A stretch of DNA of 54,664 bases from SIG603 sp963621245 (GCA_963621245.1 CAVFCW010000015.1:1-54664); one strand, 5' to 3'. Counted from the first letter of the stretch, positions 42,708-52,227 are shown. A program made the numbers and translations. The notes: generated by a model from the letters alone, not told the origin.

Positions 42708-43265
42708 TCAAAGCTTAAGCCCACTCATAATATCGATAATCTCAAGATACATAAGCCCCGAGCGAACCGTAAATTTACCCTTTTGCATTCTTCTTATCTG
42801 CTTTTCACGAAGTTCTTGCCGCTTCTTTTCCGTCTCGCTCTTATCGACCGCATCGTCCGTAAGCATTTCCGAAAAAAGAACTATTTCGGCGTTCACCCTC
42901 TCGGAAAAAACAATATTTTCCGTCTTTTTTCTCTCGAGCAAAAGTCGCAGTTTTTCAGAGTTTTTCAAAAGATCTTCAAGCTTAACCGTCTCTTCGTAAA
43001 GCTTGATTTTTCCGCTTTTTTCCGCTTCCCCGTGAAGTTTTTCAAGAGCGTTTTCGTGCGATTTTATCTCCGAACAAAGTCTCTCGCTCACAAAGTCCGA
43101 AAAATTCCGTGTGAGTTCAAGCGCAAGCTTTGCGTCAAGCTTAATTTCTTCCGAAAGTGCGTTTATATCATCGGAAAGCTTATCCTCTTGAGAAAAGTTT
43201 TCGTCTTTATCGTCACTTTTATTCTCTTTGACTTTCAGTTTGCCCAAAATCTTATCAATCAGCAT
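42708..43265 (-). CDS. coiled-coil hypothetical protein coupled to the tandem AAA+ gene
   Basis: This roughly 185-residue protein is almost entirely charged helix (long runs of E, K, L heptads) with no membrane helix or signal. A basic stretch (KKRQELREKQIRRMQKG) comes before a more hydrophobic C-terminus (MYLEIIDIMSGLKL). I recognise no family. Its ATG at 43265 overlaps the end of the AAA+ gene, so translation is probably coupled and the two may form a complex. It lies 19 bases before ispD. Confidence 0.75.
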   Translation of the reverse strand: MLIDKILGKLKVKENKSDDKDENFSQEDKLSDDINALSEEIKLDAKLALELTRNFSDFVSERLCSEIKSHENALEKLHGEAEKSGKIKLYEETVKLEDLLKNSEKLRLLLERKKTENIVFSERVNAEIVLFSEMLTDDAVDKSETEKKRQELREKQIRRMQKGKFTVRSGLMYLEIIDIMSGLKL

Positions 43266-43266
43266 T

Positions 43267-45435
43267 TTATTCACCGTCAAAATCGAAATCCGACAAAATA
43301 AGCTCCTCGAGATTATCGCTCTTCTCTGCGATTATTCTCTTTGACTGATTGAGAACCGCCGCCTCGATGAGGTTTCTTGCCATTCTGCCGTTGCCGTTCT
43401 CTCGTGCGTTCTCATTTTGCTTTCTCTCAAAGTAATCGAGAAGAGCTTTGTCGCAGTCGGAATTTAAAGTATAGCCCTTGTTTTTAACGGTAAGCTTTGC
43501 TATGGCGAGAAGTTCTTCCGCCGTGTAGTCGGGGAATTCGATTATATTCGGAAATCTCGATTTTAGTCCGGAATTAGCCGTCAAAAATTCGTTCATCTCG
43601 TCAGTGTAGCCCGCAAGTATGACAATGAGATTTTCACGCATATCTTCCATTCCCTTGACCAAAGTGTCTATCGCCTCAAGTCCGAAAGAATCATCGTTTC
43701 CGCGGTAAAGAGAATATGCCTCGTCGATAAACAGAACTCCGCCGACAGCCGATTCAATCACCGATCGTGTGAGCGGTGCGGTGTGACCGACATATCTTCC
43801 CACGAGATCCGCCCTTGTAACCTCGACAAGCTGGCCGCCCGTCAGCACGCCTATCGCCTTTAAGTAGCGTGAAACAAGCCTTGCGACGGTGGTTTTTCCC
43901 GTGCCGGGGTTTCCCGTGAATATCATGTGCATGGAAGTGGGCGCTGTTTTAAGTCCCCTCTCCTTTCGCATGAGGTTTACCTTGAAGTGCTCTTCAAGGG
44001 AATAGATGTACTCCTTGATAAAATCAAGTCCGATAATCTCGTCCATATCACGCTTGACCGCCAAAACAGCCTCGTCCGTGCGGTTTTCTTCGACAGCAAG
44101 TTCGTTGTCGCCGCACTTAAACACAAGGGCGTTATCCTTAATCACAGCGTCAAAAGTGAGCGCATCCGCATTCTCACGAAGCTTGTGCTCCGAAAGTGCC
44201 TTAAAGCATTTGTCGGAGAAATCCTCGATTGAATTCACTCCGCTTTCACGGGTGAATTTTGAAGCGAACAGGACAAAAATCTCACTTTCGGCTTGAAGCT
44301 TGTAATTTAATTCCTCGGAACATTTTTGAGAAAGTTCCTCAAATTTCTGCTTGCCTATGCCGTTTAAAGACTGCGGTGAAAACTCTGCCGTAACGCAGGT
44401 ATCGCCCACAGCTCTCAAAAAAGCCGCACCCATGCTGTCGCCGAGCTTTGACGGCGCATTTTCCGTGACGAAAACAAGATACTGACTGTCCGCCGAAATC
44501 TCGGATACGGCACCCGGCACAAGAGCTGTGCCGACATCGACAAGCATTCCCTTTTGGAGCGCATAGCGTGAGGAAAGACGAAGCTTTCCCGACTGTGCAA
44601 ACTCGGAAAGCGAGCTTAGCACTGCCTTTGAGCATTTATCGAAGTTCTCGAAGAGTATGACGGGAGACTCCGACTTAACCGCACTGAAAAGATCCTGTAT
44701 AAATAGCTTTTGATCGCCGCCCTCACGGTAAAGCGAAAGATCGATTTTTGCGATTGAACCGTTCTCCAAAAGTCCCTCGGCGCATATTTTTTCCGTGACG
44801 AAATTAACGGCGGAGTGCTTTCCCGTTCCCTTTTTTCCGCTCACAAGAATTATGTTTGCGGGTTTGTCCTTCTCTTTTCCCGTGACGAACGGTCGCTTAA
44901 AGGCAAGAATCAGGTTGTGGATAAATTCGTCCTGACCGATTATCTCGTTAGCGGCTTCCTTTTCGATTGACGAAAAAACAGCGTTCACATCGGGCTTTTT
45001 TTCGTCCGTGCCGACTGCCGTGGGTTTTTTCGCTTGAACCTCGCTTGTTTTAAGGCTGTCGGCAAGACCGTCCGCCTCAAGATTTTTCGTGAGTGCGTCA
45101 AGCTCCGACTGAATGCTTGCGCTCATTTTAGCGTTGTCGGTTTTTGAGAGAGTTTTCTCAAGATTATCGGAATAAGCCTTTTGCCTTTTTTCAAGCTCAG
45201 CAAGCTTTTTTGCGGTCTCGGCATTGAAGTCGGTTTTTTGCGGCTTTGCGGTCTTTGCCGTTTTTGTCTGTGTATCTGTGCTTTTTGGCTGAGTCTTCTG
45301 CTTTTTCTCAAGTTCGTTCAAAAACTTCTCTGCCTCGGCGGCTGCTTTTTTTGAGCCGTTCAAGCCAAAAGAAGAAGATCCGAAAAAGCCCTGAAGTATT
45401 CTGTCAGCATCGCTTATATTTTTATTGTCGGGCAT
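43267..45435 (-). CDS. tandem AAA+ ATPase: degenerate Clp-like domain fused to CbbX/SpoVK-like domain
   Basis: The 722-residue protein has three parts. The N-terminus (1-150) is Lys/Glu-rich and probably coiled coil. A Clp-like AAA+ follows (about 155-350), with IIGQDE, Walker A GKKGTGKHS (200-208) and a Walker B reading VILFENFD, where the usual Asp-Glu is Glu-Asn. The C-terminal AAA+ (about 460-720) is of CbbX/CfxQ/SpoVK type, with GNPGTGKTT (509-517), VLFIDEAYSLY, and LKSRFPNIIEFPDY. The second domain should be active and the first may be a non-hydrolysing module. The role is unknown; SpoVK relatives act in sporulation. Confidence 0.85.
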   Translation of the reverse strand: MPDNKNISDADRILQGFFGSSSFGLNGSKKAAAEAEKFLNELEKKQKTQPKSTDTQTKTAKTAKPQKTDFNAETAKKLAELEKRQKAYSDNLEKTLSKTDNAKMSASIQSELDALTKNLEADGLADSLKTSEVQAKKPTAVGTDEKKPDVNAVFSSIEKEAANEIIGQDEFIHNLILAFKRPFVTGKEKDKPANIILVSGKKGTGKHSAVNFVTEKICAEGLLENGSIAKIDLSLYREGGDQKLFIQDLFSAVKSESPVILFENFDKCSKAVLSSLSEFAQSGKLRLSSRYALQKGMLVDVGTALVPGAVSEISADSQYLVFVTENAPSKLGDSMGAAFLRAVGDTCVTAEFSPQSLNGIGKQKFEELSQKCSEELNYKLQAESEIFVLFASKFTRESGVNSIEDFSDKCFKALSEHKLRENADALTFDAVIKDNALVFKCGDNELAVEENRTDEAVLAVKRDMDEIIGLDFIKEYIYSLEEHFKVNLMRKERGLKTAPTSMHMIFTGNPGTGKTTVARLVSRYLKAIGVLTGGQLVEVTRADLVGRYVGHTAPLTRSVIESAVGGVLFIDEAYSLYRGNDDSFGLEAIDTLVKGMEDMRENLIVILAGYTDEMNEFLTANSGLKSRFPNIIEFPDYTAEELLAIAKLTVKNKGYTLNSDCDKALLDYFERKQNENARENGNGRMARNLIEAAVLNQSKRIIAEKSDNLEELILSDFDFDGE

Positions 45436-45511
45436 ATTTTGCCTCCTTGCGGATTTCTACTGTCATCTGTTATCTATTATACACACATAAGAAAATTTCG
45501 CAAACAAAAAA

Positions 45512-45535
45512 CCGACTCCGCAAAGGCGGAATCGG
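45512..45535 (-). terminator. terminator of the DUF401 permease gene
   Basis: CCGATTCCGC pairs with GCGGAGTCGG on the minus strand, followed by TTTTTTG. Confidence 0.85.
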
Positions 45536-45553
45536 CCCTAATTATTCTTTTCC

Positions 45554-46771
45554 TCAGCAAATAAAGGATAACAGTCCGTAATACGCAAACGAGAGCAAAA
45601 CGAACACGCCGACCATCGGCATAACCCTTGCCACAAGAGAACCGAGTGAAATCTTGAAGTCCTCGGAGCAAAGCGTGAGGCAAATGTGAATAGGAGAAAT
45701 CTGCATGGCGGCATATCCCATGCTCATGATGAGAATGAACAGCGGAAGTGCGCTTGCACCGCCCAAAGTTGCCATCATCATGGGAATGCAGAGAACGTTC
45801 ATTGCCTGATTGCCCGCAATGATACTTCCGAAGAAGAAAATAAGTGCAAAAATTAAGAAACTCGGAATCGGAAGCTTGGAGAAATAACCGGGCAATTCGC
45901 TTATAACGCCCGTCGAGGACAAAATCTCCTTGAATACCATGACGAGATATGTACTTGCCATAAGCTTGCCCTCAAAGGCTGTTTTGAAGAACGGGCAAAT
46001 TTCCTTGAAACTGAATTTGTTCACGAAGAAATTAATCACTATGCAGATTAAAACGGCTATCTCAACATTCATGTTGAAGATGAGAATGAGCGCAATGGCA
46101 AGAAGTATTGCCCAGATGCTCTTGAAGAGAAGCTTGATGTAATGCGATTTCGGCTCTTCGCTCTTCATGCCCGTGTCTCTGGGAACTCTTCTCAAATAAA
46201 CCACCCATCCCGAGAGATAGAGAGCGAGTGCCATAGGAATCATTGCAATAACAAATGCGCTTACGCTGACCTGTCCCTCGGTAAGACCGATTGCAATAAA
46301 AATGCTTGTGTAAGTCGGCAAAAAGAGCTCGGAGATATGTCTGAAATAAGCTGTAACAGCCGCTTTTTCCTCTGTTTTGAGACTGTCGCCAACGCTGTCA
46401 CGCACGATAGGGCCGCAAATCAAAATTGTGCTTGCGGCAGGCAGACAACCCAAAATGAACGGAACTATCGATGCGTTAACTCGCCTGTTGTTAAAAAGTC
46501 CGTTCAGTGCGACCTGACAGTTTGAAAGGTCTTTTCTTGCCTCCATCATTCTCTGCAAGAATGTAATGCAGTAAAAAACCAAAAGCGCTTCAATGGTCTG
46601 CCAAGATTTTGTTGCGCTCCAAACGGCAGCACCCGCCTCTGCAGGCGACATACCGTAAAGCAGAACAGCGCCTATCGACGCAGCCGTTACGGCGTACATG
46701 ATGTTCTTTTTGAGAACACCCATCACGAAAACGATGATTACAAATACGATTAAAAGCTTAATCAAATTCAT
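45554..46771 (-). CDS. DUF401 family membrane protein (putative permease)
   Basis: The 405-residue integral membrane protein has about 10-11 helices. The family-like segments FYCITFLQRMMEARKDLSNCQVAL and GCLPAASTILICGPIVRD place it in DUF401, a group related to anion or dicarboxylate permeases of the IT superfamily. No substrate is known. It has its own terminator and a possible promoter at 46840-46868. Confidence 0.85.
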   Translation of the reverse strand: MNLIKLLIVFVIIVFVMGVLKKNIMYAVTAASIGAVLLYGMSPAEAGAAVWSATKSWQTIEALLVFYCITFLQRMMEARKDLSNCQVALNGLFNNRRVNASIVPFILGCLPAASTILICGPIVRDSVGDSLKTEEKAAVTAYFRHISELFLPTYTSIFIAIGLTEGQVSVSAFVIAMIPMALALYLSGWVVYLRRVPRDTGMKSEEPKSHYIKLLFKSIWAILLAIALILIFNMNVEIAVLICIVINFFVNKFSFKEICPFFKTAFEGKLMASTYLVMVFKEILSSTGVISELPGYFSKLPIPSFLIFALIFFFGSIIAGNQAMNVLCIPMMMATLGGASALPLFILIMSMGYAAMQISPIHICLTLCSEDFKISLGSLVARVMPMVGVFVLLSFAYYGLLSFIC

Positions 46772-46839
46772 CTTTTCTACCTCTACTTCTTTTCTTTCTT
46801 TTATGTGAACCGCAAAGCGGTTTCATTCAAATTATCGCG

Positions 46840-46868
46840 ATGATAGGCATTTTATCACCTATGCTCAA
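46840..46868 (-). promoter_or_regulatory. putative promoter of the DUF401 permease gene
   Basis: On the minus strand TTGAGC and TATCAT are separated by 17 bases. Between the boxes lies part of a GATGATA/TATCACC inverted repeat. Confidence 0.45.
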
Positions 46869-46910
46869 AAAAATAAAGATACCGTTAATTTTATTAGCAG
46901 CTCTTTATTT

Positions 46911-47612
46911 TCATAGTGCCTTGGTAACAACACTTCCGGTTTCGAGAAAGCCCAAACTCTCGTAAAACTCTTTGTTTCTCCCTCTTTCTCTGTAGACAAA
47001 GACATCTCTTCCAGAAAGCATTTTAAACGCTTCCTCAAAAAGGAGCGTGCCCACACCCGTTCTTCTGTACTTTTCACCGACTGCAACAGCCGTGACTATC
47101 GCAGTTTTGTCCGTGATTCCCGTCACGCACAAACCGCCCTTTAATTCGTTCTTTTCTTCGTCGTATGCTCCGATTAAAAAGCCCGTTTGCGTTTTAATCG
47201 AGTCGCTCATGCCGAGCATAAATCCCTCTTTGTCGCTTGAAAGTCCGTTTGCCGAAAACAAAGCGTGAAAATCCTTTAGTTTAAAATCGTAACCGATATT
47301 TATTTTTTTCGGTTCGCCGAGGACTTTTTTCTTCATGACGATAATATCGCCGTCTTCGCATTCGCTCATAACAGTATTCGGCGCAAAAAACGAAACAAAG
47401 CTTTCAAATTCCTCAGCGTCTTCGGCTTCACCGATTTTTATCATGGCACCGTTCTTTATCTCTGCCAAAAGCTCTTTTCCGTCGGTCAAAAACTGTGCGC
47501 CGTCCGAAAAATCGAGCCGCTTCGATAAAACAAAGTCTCCGAGAACTCTCGAGAAAAGACAGCTTTTGTTTTCAAATTCAGTTATATCACCAAAGGTTGC
47601 GGCTTTCAGCAT
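46911..47612 (-). CDS. GNAT-family N-acetyltransferase
   Basis: The 233-residue protein has its GNAT domain in the C-terminal 130 residues: TAIVTAVAVGEKYRRTGVGTLLFEEAF contains the acetyl-CoA loop RRTGVG, and EFYESLGFLETG ends the fold. The N-terminal half is a less conserved extension of unknown role. The acceptor is unknown. AGGAG precedes the ATG. It lies just beyond the secG terminator, so it may depend on read-through. Confidence 0.83.
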   Translation of the reverse strand: MLKAATFGDITEFENKSCLFSRVLGDFVLSKRLDFSDGAQFLTDGKELLAEIKNGAMIKIGEAEDAEEFESFVSFFAPNTVMSECEDGDIIVMKKKVLGEPKKINIGYDFKLKDFHALFSANGLSSDKEGFMLGMSDSIKTQTGFLIGAYDEEKNELKGGLCVTGITDKTAIVTAVAVGEKYRRTGVGTLLFEEAFKMLSGRDVFVYRERGRNKEFYESLGFLETGSVVTKAL

Positions 47613-47634
47613 AAAAATCTCCTAAAAACAAAAA

Positions 47635-47658
47635 GTCCGCACGCAAAAGCGAACGGAC
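47635..47658 (-). terminator. terminator of secG
   Basis: GTCCG pairs with CGGAC, with inner GC pairs, followed on the minus strand by TTTTTGTTTTT. Confidence 0.85.
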
Positions 47659-47698
47659 AACTCTGTCTCTCAAATCAAATAAAATCGACCTAATAGAA

Positions 47699-47944
47699 TC
47701 AGGTGAAATAAAGAATGATATTGATGATAATAACGATTGCAAAGAATCCGATAGCGATAAACTTCGTGTATCTTGCGAGCGTAGCATCAATGGATCTCGA
47801 CTTGTTCTTTGAAAGGAATGTGTCAGCTCCGCCGTTGATTGCTCCGAGACTTGACTGATGACCTTCCTGAAGAAGAACAACGATAATGATTGCCAGTGAG
47901 AATAAGAGAAGAATAATACCGAATACGATCTCTAAAGCGCCCAT
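47699..47944 (-). CDS. secG: protein translocase subunit SecG
   Basis: The 81-residue protein has two membrane helices separated by a loop with the family motif QEGHQSSLGAINGGADTFL. It joins SecY and SecE in the export channel. The length is normal for the family. GGAGG precedes the ATG. The transcript begins with a hairpin (47996-48020). Confidence 0.95.
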   Translation of the reverse strand: MGALEIVFGIILLLFSLAIIIVVLLQEGHQSSLGAINGGADTFLSKNKSRSIDATLARYTKFIAIGFFAIVIIINIILYFT

Positions 47945-47995
47945 TAGCCGTAACCTCCTATTTAAAATAAGCTTTTAGCCAAAATGTACCGAATC

Positions 47996-48020
47996 AGGCT
48001 GTTAATCCCAATAACAGCCT
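47996..48020 (-). other. hairpin at the 5' end of the secG transcript
   Basis: AGGCTGTTA pairs with TAACAGCCT. Given the promoter at 48025-48053 the hairpin would start within a few bases of the mRNA 5' end. 5'-terminal hairpins can protect Firmicutes mRNAs from RNase J (established for other genes); here this is inferred. Confidence 0.6.
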
Positions 48021-48024
48021 AAAT

Positions 48025-48053
48025 ATAATATCATATTCAAAGGCTGATTGCAA
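48025..48053 (-). promoter_or_regulatory. promoter of secG
   Basis: On the minus strand TTGCAA and TATTAT are separated by 17 bases. Confidence 0.75.
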
Positions 48054-48097
48054 GATTATTTTTAATTTTCCAGCCATAACTCACAATTTTAGAAGCA

Positions 48098-48126
48098 AAA
48101 AGAGAGACGCTCACGCATCTCCCTTT
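48098..48126 (-). terminator. terminator of the transketolase genes
   Basis: GAGATGC pairs with GCGTCTC on the minus strand, followed by TCTTTTTGC, soon after the stop at 48148. Confidence 0.75.
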
Positions 48127-48147
48127 GTCTTACTCCGAAATTTAGGA

Positions 48148-49089
48148 TTAACCGATAAATTCCTTTGTTACCTTCTCGATGTTTGAAGCGCAAAGACCGA
48201 ACTCCTCGAGAAGTCCGACAGCGGGACCGGAGTGGCCGAATTTATCGTAAACGCCTATTCTCTTCACAGGTGTGGGGCAATTCTCAGAGAGAACAGCACA
48301 AACAGCCTCGCCCAAACCGCCGATAACATTGTGCTCCTCGCAAGTGATAATCTTGCCTGTCTCCTTAGCCGCCTTGATGATTATCTCCTCGTCAATCGGC
48401 TTGATTGTGTGAATATTGATAACTCTTGCGTTAATTCCCTGAGCCTTGAGAGAATCGGAAGCCTTAACTGCCTCCTGAACGAGAAGTCCTGTTGCGATGA
48501 TGGTCACGTCGTTACCGTCTCTGAGCTGAACGCCCTTGCCGAGCTCGAACTTGTAATCATCGTTATTGTTGACGGACTCAACCGCAAGTCTGCCCAAACG
48601 GACATAGCACGGGCCGTCAAGTTCTGCCATAGCCTTAACCGCACCGAGCATCTCATAATGATCGCAAGGATTGATAACGGTCATACCGGGGATTGATCTC
48701 ATAAGTGCGATATCCTCGAGGCACTGGTGTGTAGCTCCGTCCTCACCTGTTGAAATACCTGCGTGAGAACCGGCAATCTTAACGTTAAGATGCGGATAAG
48801 CCACAGAGTTTCTTACCTGCTCGAATGCTCTTCCGGCAGAGAACATTGCGAAAGAAGCCGCAAACGGAATTTTACCGCATGTAGCAAGACCGGCGGCAAT
48901 GCCGATCATATTGGATTCTGCAATACCGCAGTCAAAAAATCTGTCGGGATAAGCCTTCTTGAAAATGCCTGTCTTTGTAGCGGCTGCGAGGTCGGCGTCA
49001 AGAACAACGATTCTGTCGTTTTCCTCTGCTATTTTAACAAGAGCCTCACCGAAGCTCTCTCTTGTTGCCTTTTTAATCATTTCTGCCAT
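48148..49089 (-). CDS. transketolase, C-terminal subunit
   Basis: The 313-residue protein has the pyrimidine-binding domain (ESFGEALVKIAEENDRIVVLDADL ..., FFDCGIAESNMIGIAAGLA) and the C-terminal transketolase domain (TCEEHNVIGGLGEAV). It is the partner of the N-terminal subunit encoded 65 bases upstream. The two together make one transketolase of the pentose phosphate pathway. Split transketolases are common in Clostridia and archaea. Confidence 0.94.
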   Translation of the reverse strand: MAEMIKKATRESFGEALVKIAEENDRIVVLDADLAAATKTGIFKKAYPDRFFDCGIAESNMIGIAAGLATCGKIPFAASFAMFSAGRAFEQVRNSVAYPHLNVKIAGSHAGISTGEDGATHQCLEDIALMRSIPGMTVINPCDHYEMLGAVKAMAELDGPCYVRLGRLAVESVNNNDDYKFELGKGVQLRDGNDVTIIATGLLVQEAVKASDSLKAQGINARVINIHTIKPIDEEIIIKAAKETGKIITCEEHNVIGGLGEAVCAVLSENCPTPVKRIGVYDKFGHSGPAVGLLEEFGLCASNIEKVTKEFIG

Positions 49090-49154
49090 AATAACTCCTT
49101 TGAAGTTTCAATGTCATTTATGAAAACACGTAATTATTTTTGATAAAATCTAAA

Positions 49155-49997
49155 TCAGCCCTCAAGCTCTTTGAGGTGAGCCTCAAGCTCGCTCATAGCG
49201 ACCTCGTACTGCTCCTTGTTCGGAGCTGCACCGTGCCAGGAGACGTTGTTCTCCATATAAGATACGCCCTTGCCCTTTACTGTCTTGAGGATTATGCATG
49301 AAGGCATGCCCTTAACCTCTCTTGCGTTTGTGAGAGCGGCTTCGATTGCCTCAAAATTGTTTCCGTCAATAACCTGAACGTCAAAGCCGAACGATGAGAA
49401 CTTGGAGTCTATCGGAAGGGGGCCTGCGACCTCCTCGATTGTACCGTCAATCTGAAGTCCGTTCCAGTCAACGATAACAACAAGGTTATCAAGCTTCTTG
49501 TGAGAAGCGAACATAGCTGCCTCCCAAACCTGACCCTCGTCAATCTCGCCGTCACCGAGAAGTGTGTAAACTCTGTAGGACTTGTTGTCAATCTTGCCGG
49601 CAAGAGCCATACCGACGGCCGCGCTTATTCCCTGGCCGAGAGAACCGGAGGACATATCAACACCGGGAGTTCCCTTCATATCGGGATGACCCTGGAGCAT
49701 TGCGCCGATGTGGCGAAGCTTTTTAATCTCCTCTTTTGGGAAAAAGCCTTTTTCTGCGAGAATGCCGTAGTAGCCGGGTGCACAGTGACCTTTTGAGAGA
49801 ACAAATCTGTCTCTGTTCGGATCCTTAGGATTTTTGGGGTCGACGTTCATCTCCTTGCAGTAGAGATATGTGAAAATCTCTGCAGATGAAAGCGATCCGC
49901 CCGGATGTCCGGATTTAGCCGAGTAAACTCCCTCGATTATATCCATTCTGACCTTTGTAGCCATTATCTCGAGCTGCTTCTTTTCTGATGGTGTCAT
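49155..49997 (-). CDS. transketolase, N-terminal subunit
   Basis: The 280-residue protein binds thiamine diphosphate: GHPGGSLSSAEIFTYLY, RFVLSKGHCAPGYYG, and the TPP motif from GDGEIDEGQVWEAA to VVIVDWNGLQIDG. It needs the C-terminal subunit to form the active site. The cofactor links it to the riboswitch-controlled thiT, though this operon shows no riboswitch. AGGAGG precedes the ATG. Confidence 0.95.
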   Translation of the reverse strand: MTPSEKKQLEIMATKVRMDIIEGVYSAKSGHPGGSLSSAEIFTYLYCKEMNVDPKNPKDPNRDRFVLSKGHCAPGYYGILAEKGFFPKEEIKKLRHIGAMLQGHPDMKGTPGVDMSSGSLGQGISAAVGMALAGKIDNKSYRVYTLLGDGEIDEGQVWEAAMFASHKKLDNLVVIVDWNGLQIDGTIEEVAGPLPIDSKFSSFGFDVQVIDGNNFEAIEAALTNAREVKGMPSCIILKTVKGKGVSYMENNVSWHGAAPNKEQYEVAMSELEAHLKELEG

Positions 49998-50080
49998 TGA
50001 AAAGCCTCCTGATATATTAAAATAAAATTCTTTTCGAGAATATTTCGGCTGAACCTAATCATTCATATTCAACCTCATAC

Positions 50081-50109
50081 ATTATATGACTTGATAAAGT
50101 AAAAATCAA
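50081..50109 (-). promoter_or_regulatory. promoter of the transketolase operon
   Basis: On the minus strand TTGATT and TATAAT are separated by 17 bases. Confidence 0.8.
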
Positions 50110-50196
50110 CATTGCCGCCGCTTTTTGTCTTTTTGAAAGATAAATCGCCTTTTTAATGCTTTTATTTAGTCAAAATTCTAAACAAAACAAAAAAGA

Positions 50197-50217
50197 GACG
50201 GCTCGTAACGAACCGTC
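50197..50217 (-). terminator. terminator of groEL
   Basis: GACGGTTCG pairs with CGAGCCGTC on the minus strand, followed by TCTTTTTTG. Confidence 0.88.
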
Positions 50218-50265
50218 CCTTAGGATTAGCGTGATATCACTATAGGTTTTTAGTCCCTTTGGGAA

Positions 50266-51903
50266 TTAATACATTCCCATGCCGCCCATGTCGCCGCCTG
50301 CCTGTGCAGCCGGAGCCTTCGGCTCTGGGATATCGGCAACGAGTGACTCTGTTGTGAGAACAGTGCTTGCTACTGATGCGGCATTCTGGAGAGCAGAACG
50401 TGTAACCTTTGCCGGGTCAACAATTCCGAGCTCAATCATATCGCCGTAAACGCCTGTGAGAGCGTTGTAGCCGTAGCCGACCTGTGCCTTTGTCTTGAGC
50501 TTATCAACGATGACGCTGCCCTCGATGCCTGCGTTAGCGGCAATCTGACGAACAGGCTCTTCAAGGCTCTTAAGAACGATCTGAGCACCTGTCTTCTCGT
50601 CGCCGTCGAGAGTTTCAACATAAGCCTTTACAGCGGGGATAACATCGATGAGAGCTGTTCCGCCACCTGCTACGATGCCTTCCTCAACAGCTGCCTTTGT
50701 AGCTGCGAGAGCGTCTTCAATTCTGAGCTTCTTCTCCTTCATCTCGACCTCTGTTGCTGCGCCGGCCTTGATAACAGCTACGCCGCCAGCGAGCTTTGCA
50801 AGTCTCTCCTGGAGCTTGTCTCTGTCGAACTCGGATGTTGTTGTCTCAATCTGAGCTCTGATCTGACCGACTCTTGCCTTGATAGCGTCTTTATCGCCAG
50901 CACCGTCGATGATGATGGTGTTGTCCTTGTCAATCTTAATCTGGCGTGCACGGCCAAGTTGATCGATTGTTGTATCCTTGAGCTCAAGGCCGAGGTCTGA
51001 TGTAATAACCTGACCGCCTGTGAGAGTTGCGATATCAACGAGCATCTCTTTTCTTCTGTCGCCGAATGCCGGAGCCTTAATACCGACAACTGTGAATGTA
51101 CCTCTCAACTTATTGAGAATGAGAGTTGTGAGAGCCTCGCCCTCGATGTCCTCAGCGATGATGAGGAGCTTTCTGCCTGACTGAACGATCTGCTCGAGAA
51201 GCGGAAGAATATCCTGAATTGAAGAAATCTTCTTGTCTGTGATGAGAATGTAAGGATCGTCAAGCTCTGCAACCATCTTGTCGGAGTCTGTTACCATGTA
51301 GGGGCTGATGTAGCCACGGTCGAACTGCATACCCTCGACAACCTCGCTGTAAGTCTCGGCTGTTGTCTTGTTCTCCTCAACTGTGATGATACCGTCAGCT
51401 GTAACCTTCTCCATTGCGTCTGCGATGAGATCACCGATCTCGTCGGAAGCTGAAGAAACGGCTGCAACTCTTGCGATATCCTTAGAGCTCTGAACCTTCT
51501 TGGCGTTATTCTTAACTGCCTCAAGAGCAACCTCTGTTGCGCCCTGAATACCTTTTCTCAAAACCATCGGATTTGCGCCTGCTGTAACGTTTTTCATGCC
51601 CTCGCGAATGAGTGCCTGAGCGAGAAGAGTAGCAGTTGTTGTACCGTCGCCTGCGATGTCGTTTGTCTTTGTAGCAACCTCGCGAACGAGCTGTGCGCCC
51701 ATGTTCTCAAAGGGGTTCTCAAGCTCAACCTCTTTAGCGATTGTAACACCGTCGTTTGTGATGAGCGGAGCGCCGTACTTCTTCTCGAGAACTACGTTTC
51801 TGCCCTTGGGTCCGAGTGTGATTTTAACTGTATCCGATAATTTATTGATTCCCTCGAGCAAAGCCTTTCTTGCTTCCTCGCCGTAAAGTAACTGCTTAGC
51901 CAT
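50266..51903 (-). CDS. groL: chaperonin GroEL
   Basis: The 545-residue subunit of the 14-mer folding chamber has the ATP motif DGTTTATLLAQAL near residue 87, KKISSIQDILPLLEQIVQSG in the apical region, and the C-terminal GGDMGGMGMY tail. It is second in the groES-groEL operon and is controlled by the CIRCE site upstream of groES. Confidence 0.98.
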   Translation of the reverse strand: MAKQLLYGEEARKALLEGINKLSDTVKITLGPKGRNVVLEKKYGAPLITNDGVTIAKEVELENPFENMGAQLVREVATKTNDIAGDGTTTATLLAQALIREGMKNVTAGANPMVLRKGIQGATEVALEAVKNNAKKVQSSKDIARVAAVSSASDEIGDLIADAMEKVTADGIITVEENKTTAETYSEVVEGMQFDRGYISPYMVTDSDKMVAELDDPYILITDKKISSIQDILPLLEQIVQSGRKLLIIAEDIEGEALTTLILNKLRGTFTVVGIKAPAFGDRRKEMLVDIATLTGGQVITSDLGLELKDTTIDQLGRARQIKIDKDNTIIIDGAGDKDAIKARVGQIRAQIETTTSEFDRDKLQERLAKLAGGVAVIKAGAATEVEMKEKKLRIEDALAATKAAVEEGIVAGGGTALIDVIPAVKAYVETLDGDEKTGAQIVLKSLEEPVRQIAANAGIEGSVIVDKLKTKAQVGYGYNALTGVYGDMIELGIVDPAKVTRSALQNAASVASTVLTTESLVADIPEPKAPAAQAGGDMGGMGMY

Positions 51904-51942
51904 AATTTATTTCACCTATCCTTATAGTCTTAACTTATAATC

Positions 51943-52227
51943 TTATTCAACGATTGCGAGAATATCGCTCTGGCGAACGATTGTGTAAGTGTCGCCGTCA
52001 ATCTTTATTTCTGTTCCGGAGTACTTGGCTGTGATAACCTTGTCGCCCTCTTTGATGTACATTTTAATCTCGTGATCGTCCACAAATCCGCCGGGGCCGA
52101 CTGCAACTACTTTAGAAAATACGGGTTTCTCCTGAGCTGATGCTGTGAGGATGATACCGCCCTTTGTGGTTTCTTCTGCTTCTTCCGCCTTGAGAAGAAC
52201 TCTGTCGAGTAAAGGCTTAACTGTCAT
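51943..52227 (-). CDS. groES: co-chaperonin GroES
   Basis: The 94-residue lid of GroEL has the mobile loop AEETTKGGIILT (about 17-28) and GDKVITAKYSGTEI. The ATG at 52227 follows AAAGG nine bases upstream; in-frame ATG at 52233 is too close to the ribosome site and the frame from 52278 runs into the leader. groEL follows after 39 bases. Confidence 0.97.
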   Translation of the reverse strand: MTVKPLLDRVLLKAEEAEETTKGGIILTASAQEKPVFSKVVAVGPGGFVDDHEIKMYIKEGDKVITAKYSGTEIKIDGDTYTIVRQSDILAIVE

